From contig OZ038528.1 in the NCBI GenBank assembly GCA_964036665.1, forward strand, positions 12,530,501 through 12,594,500: a DNA stretch of 64,000 nt, read 5' to 3'. This stretch comes from Gordius sp. MW1 (Eukaryota; Nematomorpha; Gordioida; Gordea; Gordiidae). Each line of letters begins with the position of its first letter. The first letter of the stretch is position 1. A model generated the notes under the pieces. It was not told the origin of the DNA and did no database searches. It saw nothing but the letters and a program-made list of their open reading frames with translations. Shown piece by piece: positions 1 through 10,894 of the stretch. The position numbers were made by a program, and so were the translations under genes.

Positions 1-65
1 TTGACTTCCGAAAAGAGGTTTTAAGCTGCGAGAACTATCATTTTGACAAAAGACAACGTTTTATT

Positions 66-92
66 GTTGCGATTAGTTTGTTGTATCGCAAC
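66..92. other. Inverted repeat (8-bp arms, 11-bp loop) in each monomer
   Basis: Arms gttgcgat (66-73) and atcgcaac (85-92) are perfectly complementary around the loop tagtttgttgt. The dyad is present in nearly every monomer and is the longest near-perfect inverted repeat I see in the unit. Variants include gatgcgat in the left arm (type D) and atggcaac, atagcaac or atcgtaac in the right arm. I saw no compensating change in the opposite arm. It could form a cruciform or RNA hairpin or bind a dimeric protein; none of these is shown. Confidence 0.8.
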
Positions 93-125
93 GTGATGCT
101 TAATTTTTGAAAATGGCTCTATGCG

Positions 126-160
126 ATCATGATTTCAAAGTAATAGTTTTCAGATTCTGA
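126..160. other. Two short palindromes in monomer centre
   Basis: atcatgat (126-133) is a perfect 8-bp palindrome that survives in most A, B, C and D monomers. tcagattctga (150-160) is a palindrome apart from its central base; in C monomers it becomes tctgattctgat, a short direct repeat. Sites this short may arise by chance, so functional meaning is uncertain. Confidence 0.5.
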
Positions 161-243
161 TAAATTTTTACTTGGGATCATGGAAACCACGTCTGAAAAC
201 GACAACTTTCATCGGGTGCATACGGTTGAAAGAAAAATATGTG

Positions 244-277
244 AAAAATTTTGAGGTAAAAATATTTATTTTTTTCG
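244..277. other. A/T-tract block of the monomer
   Basis: The run holds aaaaatttt (244-252) and, from 258, aaaaatatttattttttt ending in cg. Such A- and T-tracts are known to bend DNA and disfavour some nucleosome positions. The block varies in length between copies: a four-base-shorter form (aaaaatatttttttcg) is seen near 6.10, 8.85, 9.53, 12.19, 12.87, 14.25, 20.08 and 24.36 kb. Confidence 0.6.
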
Positions 278-303
278 ATTCTATGTGAAAGAGCATTAAA
301 AAA

Positions 304-313
304 TATATAAAAG
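304..313 (+). promoter_or_regulatory. TATA-like run in each monomer
   Basis: tatataaaag matches the eukaryotic TATA-box consensus TATAWAAR and recurs about every 344 bp. In many type D monomers it becomes tatatataag. A ccaat sequence lies just downstream and not upstream, and no clear insect-type initiator (tcagt) lies 25-35 bp downstream. In a 31% G+C satellite a chance match is likely, so this is a candidate only. Confidence 0.25.
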
Positions 314-344
314 TAAGCCAATTTGAGAATCCTATTATCATCGA

Positions 345-688
345 TTTACTTCCGAAAAGAGGTTTTAAGCTGCGAGAACTATCATTTTGACAAAAGACAA
401 CGTTTTATTGTTGCGATTAGTTTGTTGTATCGCAACGTGATGCTTAATTTTTGAAAATGGCTCTATGCGATCATGATTTCAAAGTAATAGTTTTCAGATT
501 CTGATAAATTTTTACTTGGGATCATAGAAACCACGTCTGAAAACGACAACTTTCATCGGATGAATACGGTTCAAAGAAAAATATGTGAAAAATTTTGAGG
601 TAAAAATATTTATTTTTTTCAATTCTATGTGAAAGAGCATGAAAAAATATATAAAAGTAAGCCAATTTGAGAATCCTATTATCCTCGA
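345..688 (+). repeat. Reference monomer, type B
   Basis: Partner of type A in the dimeric unit. It differs at catagaaacc, ggatgaatacggttc, tttcaattc and tatcctcga. B-type monomers follow A-type ones repeatedly, for example at 345, 3777 and 5150 onward, although the alternation is often broken by A-A or mixed monomers. The differences are scattered substitutions, so A and B are two lineages of the same monomer and not two unrelated repeats. Confidence 0.9.
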
Positions 689-2059
689 TTGACTTCCGAA
701 AAGAGGTTTTAAGCTGCGAGAACTATCATTTTGACAAAAGACAACGTTTTATTGTTGCGATTAGTTTGTTGTATCGCAACGTGATGCTTAATTTTTGAAA
801 ATGGCTCTATGCGATCATGATTTCAAAGTAATAGTTTTCAGATTCTGATAAATTTTTACTTGGGATCATGGAAACCACGTCTGAAAACGACAACTTTCAT
901 CGGGTGCATACGGTTGAAAGAAAAATATGTGAAAAATTTTGAGGTAAAAATATTTATTTTTTTCGATTCTATGTGAAAGAGCATGAAAAAATATATAAAA
1001 GTAAGCCAATTTGAGAATCCTATTATCATCGATTTACTTCCGAAAAGAGGTTTTAAGCTGCGAGAACTATCATTTTGACAAAAGACAACGTTTTATTGTT
1101 GCGATTAGTTTGTTGTATCGCAACGTGATGCTTAATTTTTGAAAATGGCTCTATGCGATCATGATTTCAAAGTAATAGTTTTCAGATTCTGATAAATTTT
1201 TACTTGGGATCATGGAAACCACGTCTGAAAACGACAACTTTCATCGGATGCATACGGTTGAAAGAAAAATATGTGAAAAATTTTGAGGTAAAAATATTTA
1301 TTTTTTTCGATTCTATGTGAAAGAGCTAAAAAAATATATAAAAGTAAGCCAATTTGAGATTCCTATTATCATCGATTTACTTCCGAAAAGAGGTTTTAAG
1401 CTGCGAGAACTATCATTTTGACAAAAGACAACGTTTTATTGTTGCGATTAGTTTGTTGTATCGCAACGTGATGCTTAATTTTTGAAAATGGCTCTATGCG
1501 ATCATGATTTCAAAGTAATCGTTTTCAGATTCTGATAAATTTTTACTTGGGATCATAGAAACCATGTCTGAAAACGACAACTTTCATCGGATGAATACGG
1601 TTCAAAGAAAAATATGTGAAAAATTTTGAGGTAAAAATATTTATTTTTTCAATTCTATGTGAAAGAGCATGAAAAAATATATAAAAGTAAGCCAATTTGA
1701 GAATCCTATTATCCTCGATTGACTTCCGAAAAGAGGTTTTAAGCTGCGAGAACTATCATTTTGACAAAAGACAACGTTTTATTGTTGCGATTAGTTTGTT
1801 GTATCGCAACGTGATGCTTAATTTTTGAAAATGGCTCTATGCGATCATGATTTCAAAGTAATAGTTTTCTGATTCTGATAAATTTTTACTTTTTATCGAA
1901 ATAACGTCTGAAAACGACAACTTTCATCGGATGCATACGGTTCAAAGGAAAATATGTGAAAAATTTTGAGGTAAAAATATTTATTTTTTTCGATTCTATG
2001 TGAAAGAGCATGAAAAAATATATAAAAGTAAGCCAATTTGAAAATCCTATTATCCTCGA

Positions 2060-2403
2060 TTGACTTCCGAAAAGAGGTTTTAAGCTGCGAGAACTATCAT
2101 TTTGACAAAAGACAACGTTTTATTGTTGCGATTAGTTTGTTGTATCGCAACGTGAGTGATTAATTTTTCAAAAATGCACTATGCGATTATGATTTTAAAG
2201 TAATAGTTTTCTGATTCTGATAAATTTTTACTTTTTATCATCGAAATAACGTCTGAAAACGACAACTTTCATCGGATGCATACGGTTGAAAGAAAAATAT
2301 GTGAAAAATTTTGAGGTAAAATATTTATTTTTTTCGATACTATGTGAAAGAGCATGAAAAAATATATATAAGTAAGCCAATTTGAGAATCCTATTATCCT
2401 CGA
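2060..2403 (+). repeat. Reference monomer, type C1
   Basis: Diverged subfamily. The block from the hairpin to mid-monomer reads gagtgattaatttttc, then aaaaatgcactatgcgatt, gattttaaag, ttttctgattc and actttttatcatcgaaataacg. The outer thirds stay close to type A. The tail has lost one A in taaaatattt and carries cgatactatg. Close copies are at about 46.67 kb, 47.70 kb, 57.71 kb and 58.74 kb, always next to a C2 or C2-containing unit. Confidence 0.9.
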
Positions 2404-2745
2404 TTTACTTCCGAAAAGAGGTTTTAAGTTGCGAGAACTATCATTTTGACAAAAGACAACGTTTTATTGTTGCGATTAGTTTGTTGTATCGCAACGTGAG
2501 TGCTTAATTTTTCAAAAATGCACTATGCGATCATGATTTTAAAGTAATAGTTTTCTGATTCTGATAAATTTTTACTTTTTATCGAAATAACGTCTGAAAA
2601 CGACAACTTTCATCGGATGCATACGGTTCAAAGGAAAATATGTGAAAAATTTTGAGGTAAAAATAGATATTTTTTTCGATTCTATGTGAAAGAGCATGAA
2701 AAAATATATAAAAGTTAGCCAATTTGAAAATCCTATTATCCTCGA
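2404..2745 (+). repeat. Reference monomer, type C2
   Basis: Sister of C1. It shares the C-type central block but has taagttgcg, gagtgcttaatttttc, a shortened actttttatcgaaataacg (missing three bases present in C1) and ggttcaaaggaaaat. It ends in aagttagccaatttgaaaatcc. This copy has a private change, aaatagatat, in the A/T tract. Related C monomers with other small changes recur from 10.3 kb to 63 kb. Confidence 0.9.
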
Positions 2746-3432
2746 TTGACTTCCGAAAAGAGGTTTTAAGCTGCGAGAACTATCATTTTGACAAAAGACA
2801 ACGTTTTATTGTTGCGATTAGTTTGTTGTATGGCAACGTGATGCTTAATTTTTGAAAATGGCTCTATGCGATCATGATTTCAAAGTAATAGTTTTCAGAT
2901 TCTGATAAATTTTTACTTGGGATCATAGAAACCATGTCTTAAAACGACAACTTTCATCGGATGAATAAGGTTCAAAGAATAATATGTGAAAAATTTTGAG
3001 GTAAAAATATTTATTTTTTTCGATTCTATGTGAAAGAGCATTAAAAAATATATAAAAGTAAGCCAATTTGAGAATCCTATTATCATCGATTTACTTCCGA
3101 AAAGAGGTTTTAAGCTGCGAGAACTATCATTTTGACAAAAGACAACGTTTTATTGTTGCGATTAGTTTGTTGTATCGCAACGTGATGCTTAATTTTTGAA
3201 AATGGCTCTATGCGATCATGATTTCAAAGTAATAGTTTTCAGATTCTGATAAATTTTTACTTGGGATCATAGAAACCACGTCTGAAAACGACAACTTTCA
3301 TCGGATGAATACGGTTCAAAGAAAAATATGTGAAAAATTTTGAGGTAAAAATATTTATTTTTTCAATTCTATGTGAAAGAGCATGAAAAAATATATAAAA
3401 GTAAGCCAATTTGAGAATCCTATTATCCTCGA

Positions 3433-5301
3433 TTGACTTCCGAAAAGAGGTTTTAAGCTGCGAGAACTATCATTTTGACAAAAGACAACGTTTTATTGTT
3501 GCGATTAGTTTGTTGTATCGCAACGTGATGCTTAATTTTTGAAAATGGCTCTATGCGATCATGATTTCAAAGTAATAGTTTTCAGATTCTGATAAATTTT
3601 TACTTGGGATCATGGAAACCACGTCTGAAAACGACAACTTTCATCGGGTGCATACGGTTGAAAGAAAAATATGTGAAAAATTTTGAGGTAAAAATATTTA
3701 TTTTTTTCGATTCTATGTGAAAGAGCATTAAAAAATATATAAAAGTAAGCCAATTTGAGAATCCTATTATCATCGATTTACTTCCGAAAAGAGGTTTTAA
3801 GCTGCGAGAACTATCATTTTGACAAAAGACAACGTTTTATTGTTGCGATTAGTTTGTTGTATCGCAACGTGATGCTTAATTTTTGAAAATGGCTCTATGC
3901 GATCATGATTTCAAAGTAATAGTTTTCAGATTCTGATAAATTTTTACTTGGGATCATAGAAACCACGTCTGAAAACGACAACTTTCATCGGATGAATACG
4001 GTTCAAAGAAAAATATGTGAAAAATTTTGAGGTAAAAATATTTATTTTTTTCAATTCTATGTGAAAGAGCATGAAAAAATATATAAAAGTAAGCCAATTT
4101 GAGAATCCTATTATCCTCGATTGACTTCCGAAAAGAGGTTTTAAGCTGCGAGAACTATCATTTTGACAAAAGACAACGTTTTATTGTTGCGATTAGTTTG
4201 TTGTATCGCAACGTGATGCTTAATTTTTGAAAATGGCTCTATGCGATCATGATTTCAAAGTAATAGTTTTCAGATTCTGATAAATTTTTACTTGGGATCA
4301 TGGAAACCACGTCTGAAAACGACAACTTTCATCGGGTGCATACGGTTGAAAGAAAAATATGTGAAAAATTTTGAGGTAAAAATATTTATTTTTTTCGATT
4401 CTATGTGAAAGAGCATGAAAAAATATATAAAAGTAAGCCAATTTGAGAATCCTATTATCATCGATTTACTTCCGAAAAGAGGTTTTAAGCTGCGAGAACT
4501 ATCATTTTGACAAAAGACAACGTTTTATTGTTGCGATTAGTTTGTTGTATCGCAACGTGATGCTTAATTTTTGAAAATGGCTCTATGCGATCATGATTTC
4601 AAAGTAATAGTTTTAAGATTCTGATAAATTTTTACTTGGGATCATGGAAACCACGTCTGAAAACGACAACTTTCATCGGATGCATACGGTTGAAAGAAAA
4701 ATATGTGAAAAATTTTGAGGTAAAAATATTTATTTTTTTCGATTCTATGTGAAAGAGCTAAAAAAATATATAAAAGTAAGCCAATTTGAGATTCCTATTA
4801 TCATCGATTTACTTCCGAAAAGAGGTTTTAAGCTGCGAGAACTATCATTTTGACAAAAGACAACGTTTTATTGTTGCGATTAGTTTGTTGTATCGCAACG
4901 TGATGCTTAATTTTTGAAAATGGCTCTATGCGATCATGATTTCAAAGTAATCGTTTTCAGATTCTGATAAATTTTTACTTGGGATCATAGAAACCATGTC
5001 TGAAAACGACAACTTTCATCGGATGAATACGGTTCAAAGAAAAATATGTGAAAAATTTTGAGGTAAAAATATTTATTTTTTCAATTCTATGTGAAAGAGC
5101 ATGAAAAAATATATAAAAGTAAGCCAATTTGAGAATCCTATTATCCTCGATTGACTTCCGAAAAGAGGTTTTAAGCTGCGAGAACTATCATTTTGACAAA
5201 AGACAACGTTTTATTGTTGCGATTAGTTTGTTGTATCGCAACGTGATGCTTAATTTTTGAAAATGGCTCTATGCGATCATGATTTCAAAGTAATAGTTTT
5301 C
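3433..5301 (+). repeat. 3,432-bp higher-order repeat, copy 2 part
   Basis: Second copy of 1-1,869. It continues beyond 5,301 in ordinary A/B sequence, whereas copy 1 continues into C-type sequence, so the two contexts differ on the right side. Confidence 0.88.
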
Positions 5302-7493
5302 AGATTCTGATAAATTTTTACTTGGGATCATAGAAACCACGTCTGAAAACGACAACTTTCATCGGGTGCATACGGTTGAAAGAAAAATATGTGAAAAATT
5401 TTGAGGTAAAAATATTTATTTTTTTCAATTCTATGTGAAAGAGCATGAAAAAATATATAAAAGTAAGCCAATTTGAGAATCCTATTATCCTCGGTTGACT
5501 TCCGAAAAGAGGTTTTAAGCTACGAGAACTATCATTTTGACAAAAGACAACGTTTTATTGTTGCGATTAGTTTGTTGTATCGCAACGTGATGCTTAATTT
5601 TTGAAAATGGCTCTATGCGATCATGATTTCAAAGTAATAGTTTTCAGATTCTGATAAATTTTTACTTGGGATCATGGAAACCACGTCTGAAAACGACAAC
5701 TTTCATCGGGTGCATACGGTTGAAAGAAAAATATGTGAAAAATTTTGAGGTAAAAATATTTATTTTTTTCGATTCTATGTGAAAGAGCATGAAAAAATAT
5801 ATAAAAGTAAGCCAATTTGAGAATCCTATTATCATCGATTTACTTCCGAAAAGAGGTTTTAAGCTGCGAGAACTATCATTTTGACAAAAGACAACGTTTT
5901 ATTGTTGCGATTAGTTTGTTGTATCGCAACGTGATGCTTAATTTTTGAAAATGGCTCTATGCGATTATGATTTCAAAGTAATAGTTTTCAGATTCTGATA
6001 AATTTTTACTTGGGATCATGGAAACCACGTCTGAAAACGACAACTTTCATCGGATGAATACGGTTCAAAGAAAAATATGTGAAAAATTTTGAGGTAAAAA
6101 TATTTTTTTCGATTCTATGTGAAAGAGCATGAAAAAATATATAAAAGTAAGCCAATTTGAGAATCCTATTATCCTCGATTTACTTCCAAAAAGAGGTTTT
6201 AAGCTGCCAGAACTATTCATTTTGACAAAAGACAACGTTTTATTGTTGCGATTAGTTTGTTGTATCGCAACGTGATGCTTAATTTTTGAAAATGGCTCTA
6301 TGCGATCATGATTTCAAAGTAATAGTTTTCAGATTCTGATAAATTTTTACTTGGGATCATGGAAACCACGTCTGAAAACGACAACTTTCATCGGATGCAT
6401 ACGGTTGAAAGAAAAATATGTGAAAAATTTTGAGGTAAAAATATTTATTTTTTTCGATTCTATGTGAAAGAGCATGAAAAAATATATAAAAGTAAGCCAA
6501 TTTGAGATTCCTATTATCATCGATTTACTTCCGAAAAGAGGTTTTAAGCTGCGAGAACTATCATTTTGACAAAAGACAACGTTTTATTGTTGCGATTAGT
6601 TTGTTGCATCGCAACGTGATGCTTAATTTTTGAAAATGGCTCTATGCGATCATGATTTCAAAGTAATAGTTTTCAGATTCTGATAAATTTTTACTTGGGA
6701 TCATAGAAACCACGTCTTAAAACGACAACTTTCATCGGATGAATACGGTTCAAAGAAAAATATGTGAAAAATTTTGAGGTAAAAATATTTATTTTTTCAA
6801 TTCTATGTGAAAGAGCATGAAAAAATATATAAAAGTAAGCCAATTTGAGAATCCTATTATCCTCGATTGACTTCCGAAAAGAGGTTTTAAGCTGCGAGAA
6901 CTATCATTTTGACAAAAGACAACGTTTTATTGTTGCGATTAGTTTGTTGTATCGCAACGTGATGCTTAATTTTTGAAAATGGCTCTATGCGATCATGATT
7001 TCAAAGTAATAGTTTTCAGATTCTGATAAATTTTTACTTGGGATCATAGAAACCACGTCTGAAAACGACAACTTTCATCGGGTGCATACGGTTGAAAGAA
7101 AAATATGTGAAAAATTTTGAGGTAAAAATATTTATTTTTTTCAATTCTATGTGAAAGAGCATGAAAAAATATATAAAAGTAAGCCAATTTGAGAATCCTA
7201 TTATCCTCGGTTGACTTCCGAAAAGAGGTTTTAAGCTGCGAGAACTATCATTTTGACAAAAGACAACGTTTTATTGTTGCGATTAGTTTGTTGTATCGCA
7301 ACGTGATGCTTAATTTTTGAAAATGGCTCTATGCGATCATGATTTCAAAGTAATAGTTTTCAGATTCTGATAAATTTTTACTTGGGATCATAGAAACCAC
7401 GTCTGAAAACGACAACTTTCATCGGGTGCATACGGTTGAAAGAAAAATATGTGAAAAATTTTGAGGTAAAAATATTTATTTTTTTCAATTCTA

Positions 7494-10250
7494 TGTGAAA
7501 GAGCATGAAAAAATATATAAAAGTAAGCCAATTTGAGAATCCTATTATCCTCGGTTGACTTCCGAAAAGAGGTTTTAAGCTGCGAGAACTATCATTTTGA
7601 CAAAAGACAACGTTTTATTGTTGCGATTAGTTTGTTGTATCGCAACGTGATGCTTAATTTTTGAAAATGGCTCTATGCGATCATGATTTCAAAGTAATCG
7701 TTTTCAGATTCTGATAAATTTTTACTTGGGATCATAGAAACCATGTCTGAAAACGACAACTTTCATCGGATGAATACGGTTCAAAGAAAAATATGTGAAA
7801 AATTTTGAGGTAAAAATATTTATTTTTTCAATTCTATGTGAAAGAGCATGAAAAAATATATAAAAGTAAGCCAATTTGAGAATCCTATTATCCTCGATTG
7901 ACTTCCGAAAAGAGGTTTTAAGCTGCGAGAACTATCATTTTGACAAAAGACAACGTTTTATTGTTGCGATTAGTTTGTTGTATCGCAACGTGATGCTTAA
8001 TTTTTGAAAATGGCTCTATGCGATCATGATTTCAAAGTAATAGTTTTCAGATTCTGATAAATTTTTACTTGGGATCATAGAAACCACGTCTGAAAACGAC
8101 AACTTTCATCGGGTGCATACGGTTGAAAGAAAAATATGTGAAAAATTTTGAGGTAAAAATATTTATTTTTTTCAATTCTATGTGAAAGAGCATGAAAAAA
8201 TATATAAAAGTAAGCCAATTTGAGAATCCTATTATCCTCGGTTGACTTCCGAAAAGAGGTTTTAAGCTGCGAGAACTATCATTTTGACAAAAGACAACGT
8301 TTTATTGTTGCGATTAGTTTGTTGTATCGCAACGTGATGCTTAATTTTTGAAAATGGCTCTATGCGATCATGATTTCAAAGTAATAGTTTTCAGATTCTG
8401 ATAAATTTTTACTTGGGATCATGGAAACCACGTCTGAAAACGACAACTTTCATCGGGTGCATACGGTTGAAAGAAAAATATGTGAAAAATTTTGAGGTAA
8501 AAATATTTATTTTTTTCGATTCTATGTGAAAGAGCATGAAAAAATATATAAAAGTAAGCCAATTTGAGAATCCTATTATCATCGATTTACTTCCGAAAAG
8601 AGGTTTTAAGCTGCGAGAACTATCATTTTGACAAAAGACAACGTTTTATTGTTGCGATTAGTTTGTTGTATCGCAACGTGATGCTTAATTTTTGAAAATG
8701 GCTCTATGCGATCATGATTTCAAAGTAATAGTTTTCAGATTCTGATAAATTTTTACTTGGGATCATGAAAACCACGTCTGAAAACGACAACTTTCATCGG
8801 ATGAATACGGTTCAAAGAAAAATATGTGAAAAATTTTGAGGTAAAAATATTTTTTTCGATTCTATGTGAAAGAGCATGAAAAAATATATAAAAGTAAGCC
8901 AATTTGAGAATCCTATTATCCTCGATTTACTTCCAAAAAGAGGTTTTAAGCTGCCAGAACTATTCATTTTGACAAAAGACAACGTTTTATTGTTGCGATT
9001 AGTTTGTTGTATCGCAACGTGATGCTTAATTTTAGAAAATGGCTCTATGCGATCATGATTTCAAAGTAATAGTTTTCAGATTCTGATAAATTTTTACTTG
9101 GGATCATAGAAACCACGTCTGAAAACGACAACTTTCATCGGGTGCATACGGTTGAAAGAAAAATATGTGAAAAATTTTGAGGTAAAAATATTTATTTTTT
9201 TCAATTCTATGTGAAAGAGCATGAAAAAATATATAAAAGTAAGCCAATTTGAGAATCCTATTATCCTCGGTTGACTTCCGAAAAGAGGTTTTAAGCTGCG
9301 AGAACTATCATTTTGACAAAAGACAACGTTTTATTGTTGCGATTAGTTTGTTGTATCGCAACGTGATGCTTAATTTTTGAAAATGGCTCTATGCGATCAT
9401 GATTTCAAAGTAATAGTTTTCAGATTCTGATAAATTTTTACTTGGGATCATGGAAACCACGTCTGAAAACGACAACTTTCATCGGATGAATACGGTTCAA
9501 AGAAAAATATGTGAAAAATTTTGAGGTAAAAATATTTTTTTCGATTCTATGTGAAAGAGCATGAAAAAATATATAAAAGTAAGCCAATTTGAGATTCCTA
9601 TTATCATCGATTTACTTCCGAAAAGAGGTTTTAAGCTGCGAGAACTATCATTTTGACAAAAGACAACGTTTTATTGTTGCGATTAGTTTGTTGCATCGCA
9701 ACGTGATGCTTAATTTGTAAAAATGGCTCTATGCGATCATGATTTCAAAGTAATAGTTTTCAGATTCTGATAAATTTTTACTTGGGATCATAGAAACCAC
9801 GTCTTATAACGACAACTTTCATCGGATGAATACGGTTCAAAGAAAAATATGTGAAAAATTTTGAGGTAAAAATATTTATTTTTTTCAATTCTATGTGAAA
9901 GAGCATGAAAAAATATATAAAAGTAAGCCAATTTGAGAATCCTATTATCCTCGATTGACTTCCGAAAAGAGGTTTTAAGCTGCGAGAACTATCATTTTGA
10001 CAAAAGACAACGTTTTATTGTTGCGATTAGTTTGTTGTATCGCAACGTGATGCTTAATTTTAGAAAATGGCTCTATGCGATCATGATTTCAAAGTAATAG
10101 TTTTCAGATTCTGATAAATTATTACTTGGGATCATAGAAACCACGTCTTAAAACGACAACTTTCATCGGATGAATACGGTTCAAAGAAAAATATGTGAAA
10201 AATTTTGAGGTAAAAATATTTATTTTTTTCAATTCTATGTGAAAGAGCAT
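7494..10250 (+). repeat. 3.34-kb higher-order repeat, copy 1
   Basis: Matches 10,834-13,589 at an offset of 3,340 bp, falling to 3,339 after a one-base loss near 11,800. Shared markers are ctcggttgac, taatcg, the short T-tract near 8,851 and 9,536, and aattttagaaaatgg with attattactt near 10,060-10,120. Confidence 0.82.
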
Positions 10251-10637
10251 AAAAAAATATATAAAAGTAAGCCAATTTGAGAATCCTATTATCCTCGATT
10301 GACTTCTGATAAGAGGTTTTAAGTTGCGAGAACTATCATTTTGACAAAAGACAACGTTTTATTGTTGCGATTAGTTTGTTGTATCGCAACGTGAGTGCTT
10401 AATTTTTCAAAAATGCACTATGCGATCATGATTTTAAAGTAATAGTTTTCTGATTCTGATAAATTTTTACTTTTTATCATCGAAATAACGTCTGAAAACG
10501 ACAACTTTCATCGGATGAATACGGTTCAAAGAATGTGAAAATTTTTGAGGTAAAAATATTTATTTTTTTGATTCTATGTGAAAGAGCATGAAAAAATATA
10601 TTAAAGTAAGCCAATTTGAGAATCCTATTATCCTCGA

Positions 10638-10894
10638 TTGACTTCCGAAAAGAGGTTTTAAGCTGCCAGAACTATTCATTTTGACAAAAGACAACGTTTT
10701 ATTGTTGTGATTAGTTTGTTGTATCGCAACGTGAGTTCTTAATTTTTCAAAAATGCACTATGCGATCATGATTTTAAAGTAATAGTTTTCTGATTCTGAT
10801 AAATTTTTACTTTTTATCATCGAAATAACGTCTTGTGAAAGAGCATGAAAAAATATATAAAAGTAAGCCAATTTGAGAATCCTATTATCCTCGG
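10638..10894 (+). repeat. Shortened C-type monomer, 89-bp deletion (1 of 7)
   Basis: 257 bp long. The sequence runs from ataacgtct directly into tgtgaaagagcatg, losing the part from gaaaacgac to gattcta. The junction is at 10,833/10,834, with no evident microhomology. Confidence 0.9.

Larger units (their letters stand above)
1..344 (+). repeat. Reference monomer, type A
   Basis: First complete monomer; the boundary is arbitrary and set at the ttgacttccg anchor. Type A is marked by gatgctt (no extra G), catggaaacc, gggtgcatacggttg, a tttcgattc T-tract end, tatataaaag and a tatcatcga end. By hand count it is 31% G+C, with 63 G, 44 C and 13 CpG. It alternates with type B in much of the left 10 kb, making a dimer of about 688 bp. 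Confidence 0.95.
1..1869 (+). repeat. 3,432-bp higher-order repeat, copy 1 part
   Basis: Matches 3,433-5,301 at an offset of 3,432 bp (ten monomers). A shared rare marker is gagctaaaaaaat, with the three bases atg lost, at 1,321 and 4,753. I noticed one substitution (ttttcag here, ttttaag near 4,613). The left end is cut by the window. The match stops where this copy switches to C-type sequence. Confidence 0.88.
1855..4114 (+). repeat. 2.26-kb block shared with ~47.5 kb and ~58.5 kb
   Basis: Aligns with 47,511-49,770 (offset 45,656) and 58,547-60,806 (offset 56,692). Rare markers keep the same spacing: agtgattaat, aagttagcc, gtatggcaac, ggatgaataaggttc and aaagaataatatg. Only a few differences were seen, including aaatagatat near 2,664 and a G/A near 3,612. 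The block starts inside a hybrid monomer (left half A-like, right half C2-like) and ends where the distant copies switch to tattcttgattg. Confidence 0.88.
1..10298 (+). repeat. Domain 1: mostly A/B dimeric monomers
   Basis: Monomers here almost all have gatgctt and tatataaaag. A-like (gggtgcat) and B-like (ggatgaatacggttc) forms alternate, giving a dimeric period of about 688 bp. The domain is broken by a C-type patch at about 1,855-2,745. It contains recurrent private markers such as gagctaaaaaaatat (1,321 and 4,753), taatcg and the ctcggttgac junction. There are no genes or foreign elements. Confidence 0.88.

Noticed and set aside
150-200. Hammerhead-ribozyme-like string: ctgataa, then gaaac, then gtc
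   Set aside because: Satellite hammerheads are known in several animals, so I checked. The required CUGANGA reads ctgataa here, so the catalytic G8 position is A. No stem II can form between ctgataa and gaaac, and only three bases separate gaaac from gtc.
1-344. Two ancestral half-monomers (aaaagacaacgtttt near 48 and aaaacgacaactttc near 196)
   Set aside because: The likeness is limited to about 12 bp and does not extend to the flanks. The spacing (149 and 195 bp) is unequal, so there is no support for a duplicated half-unit.
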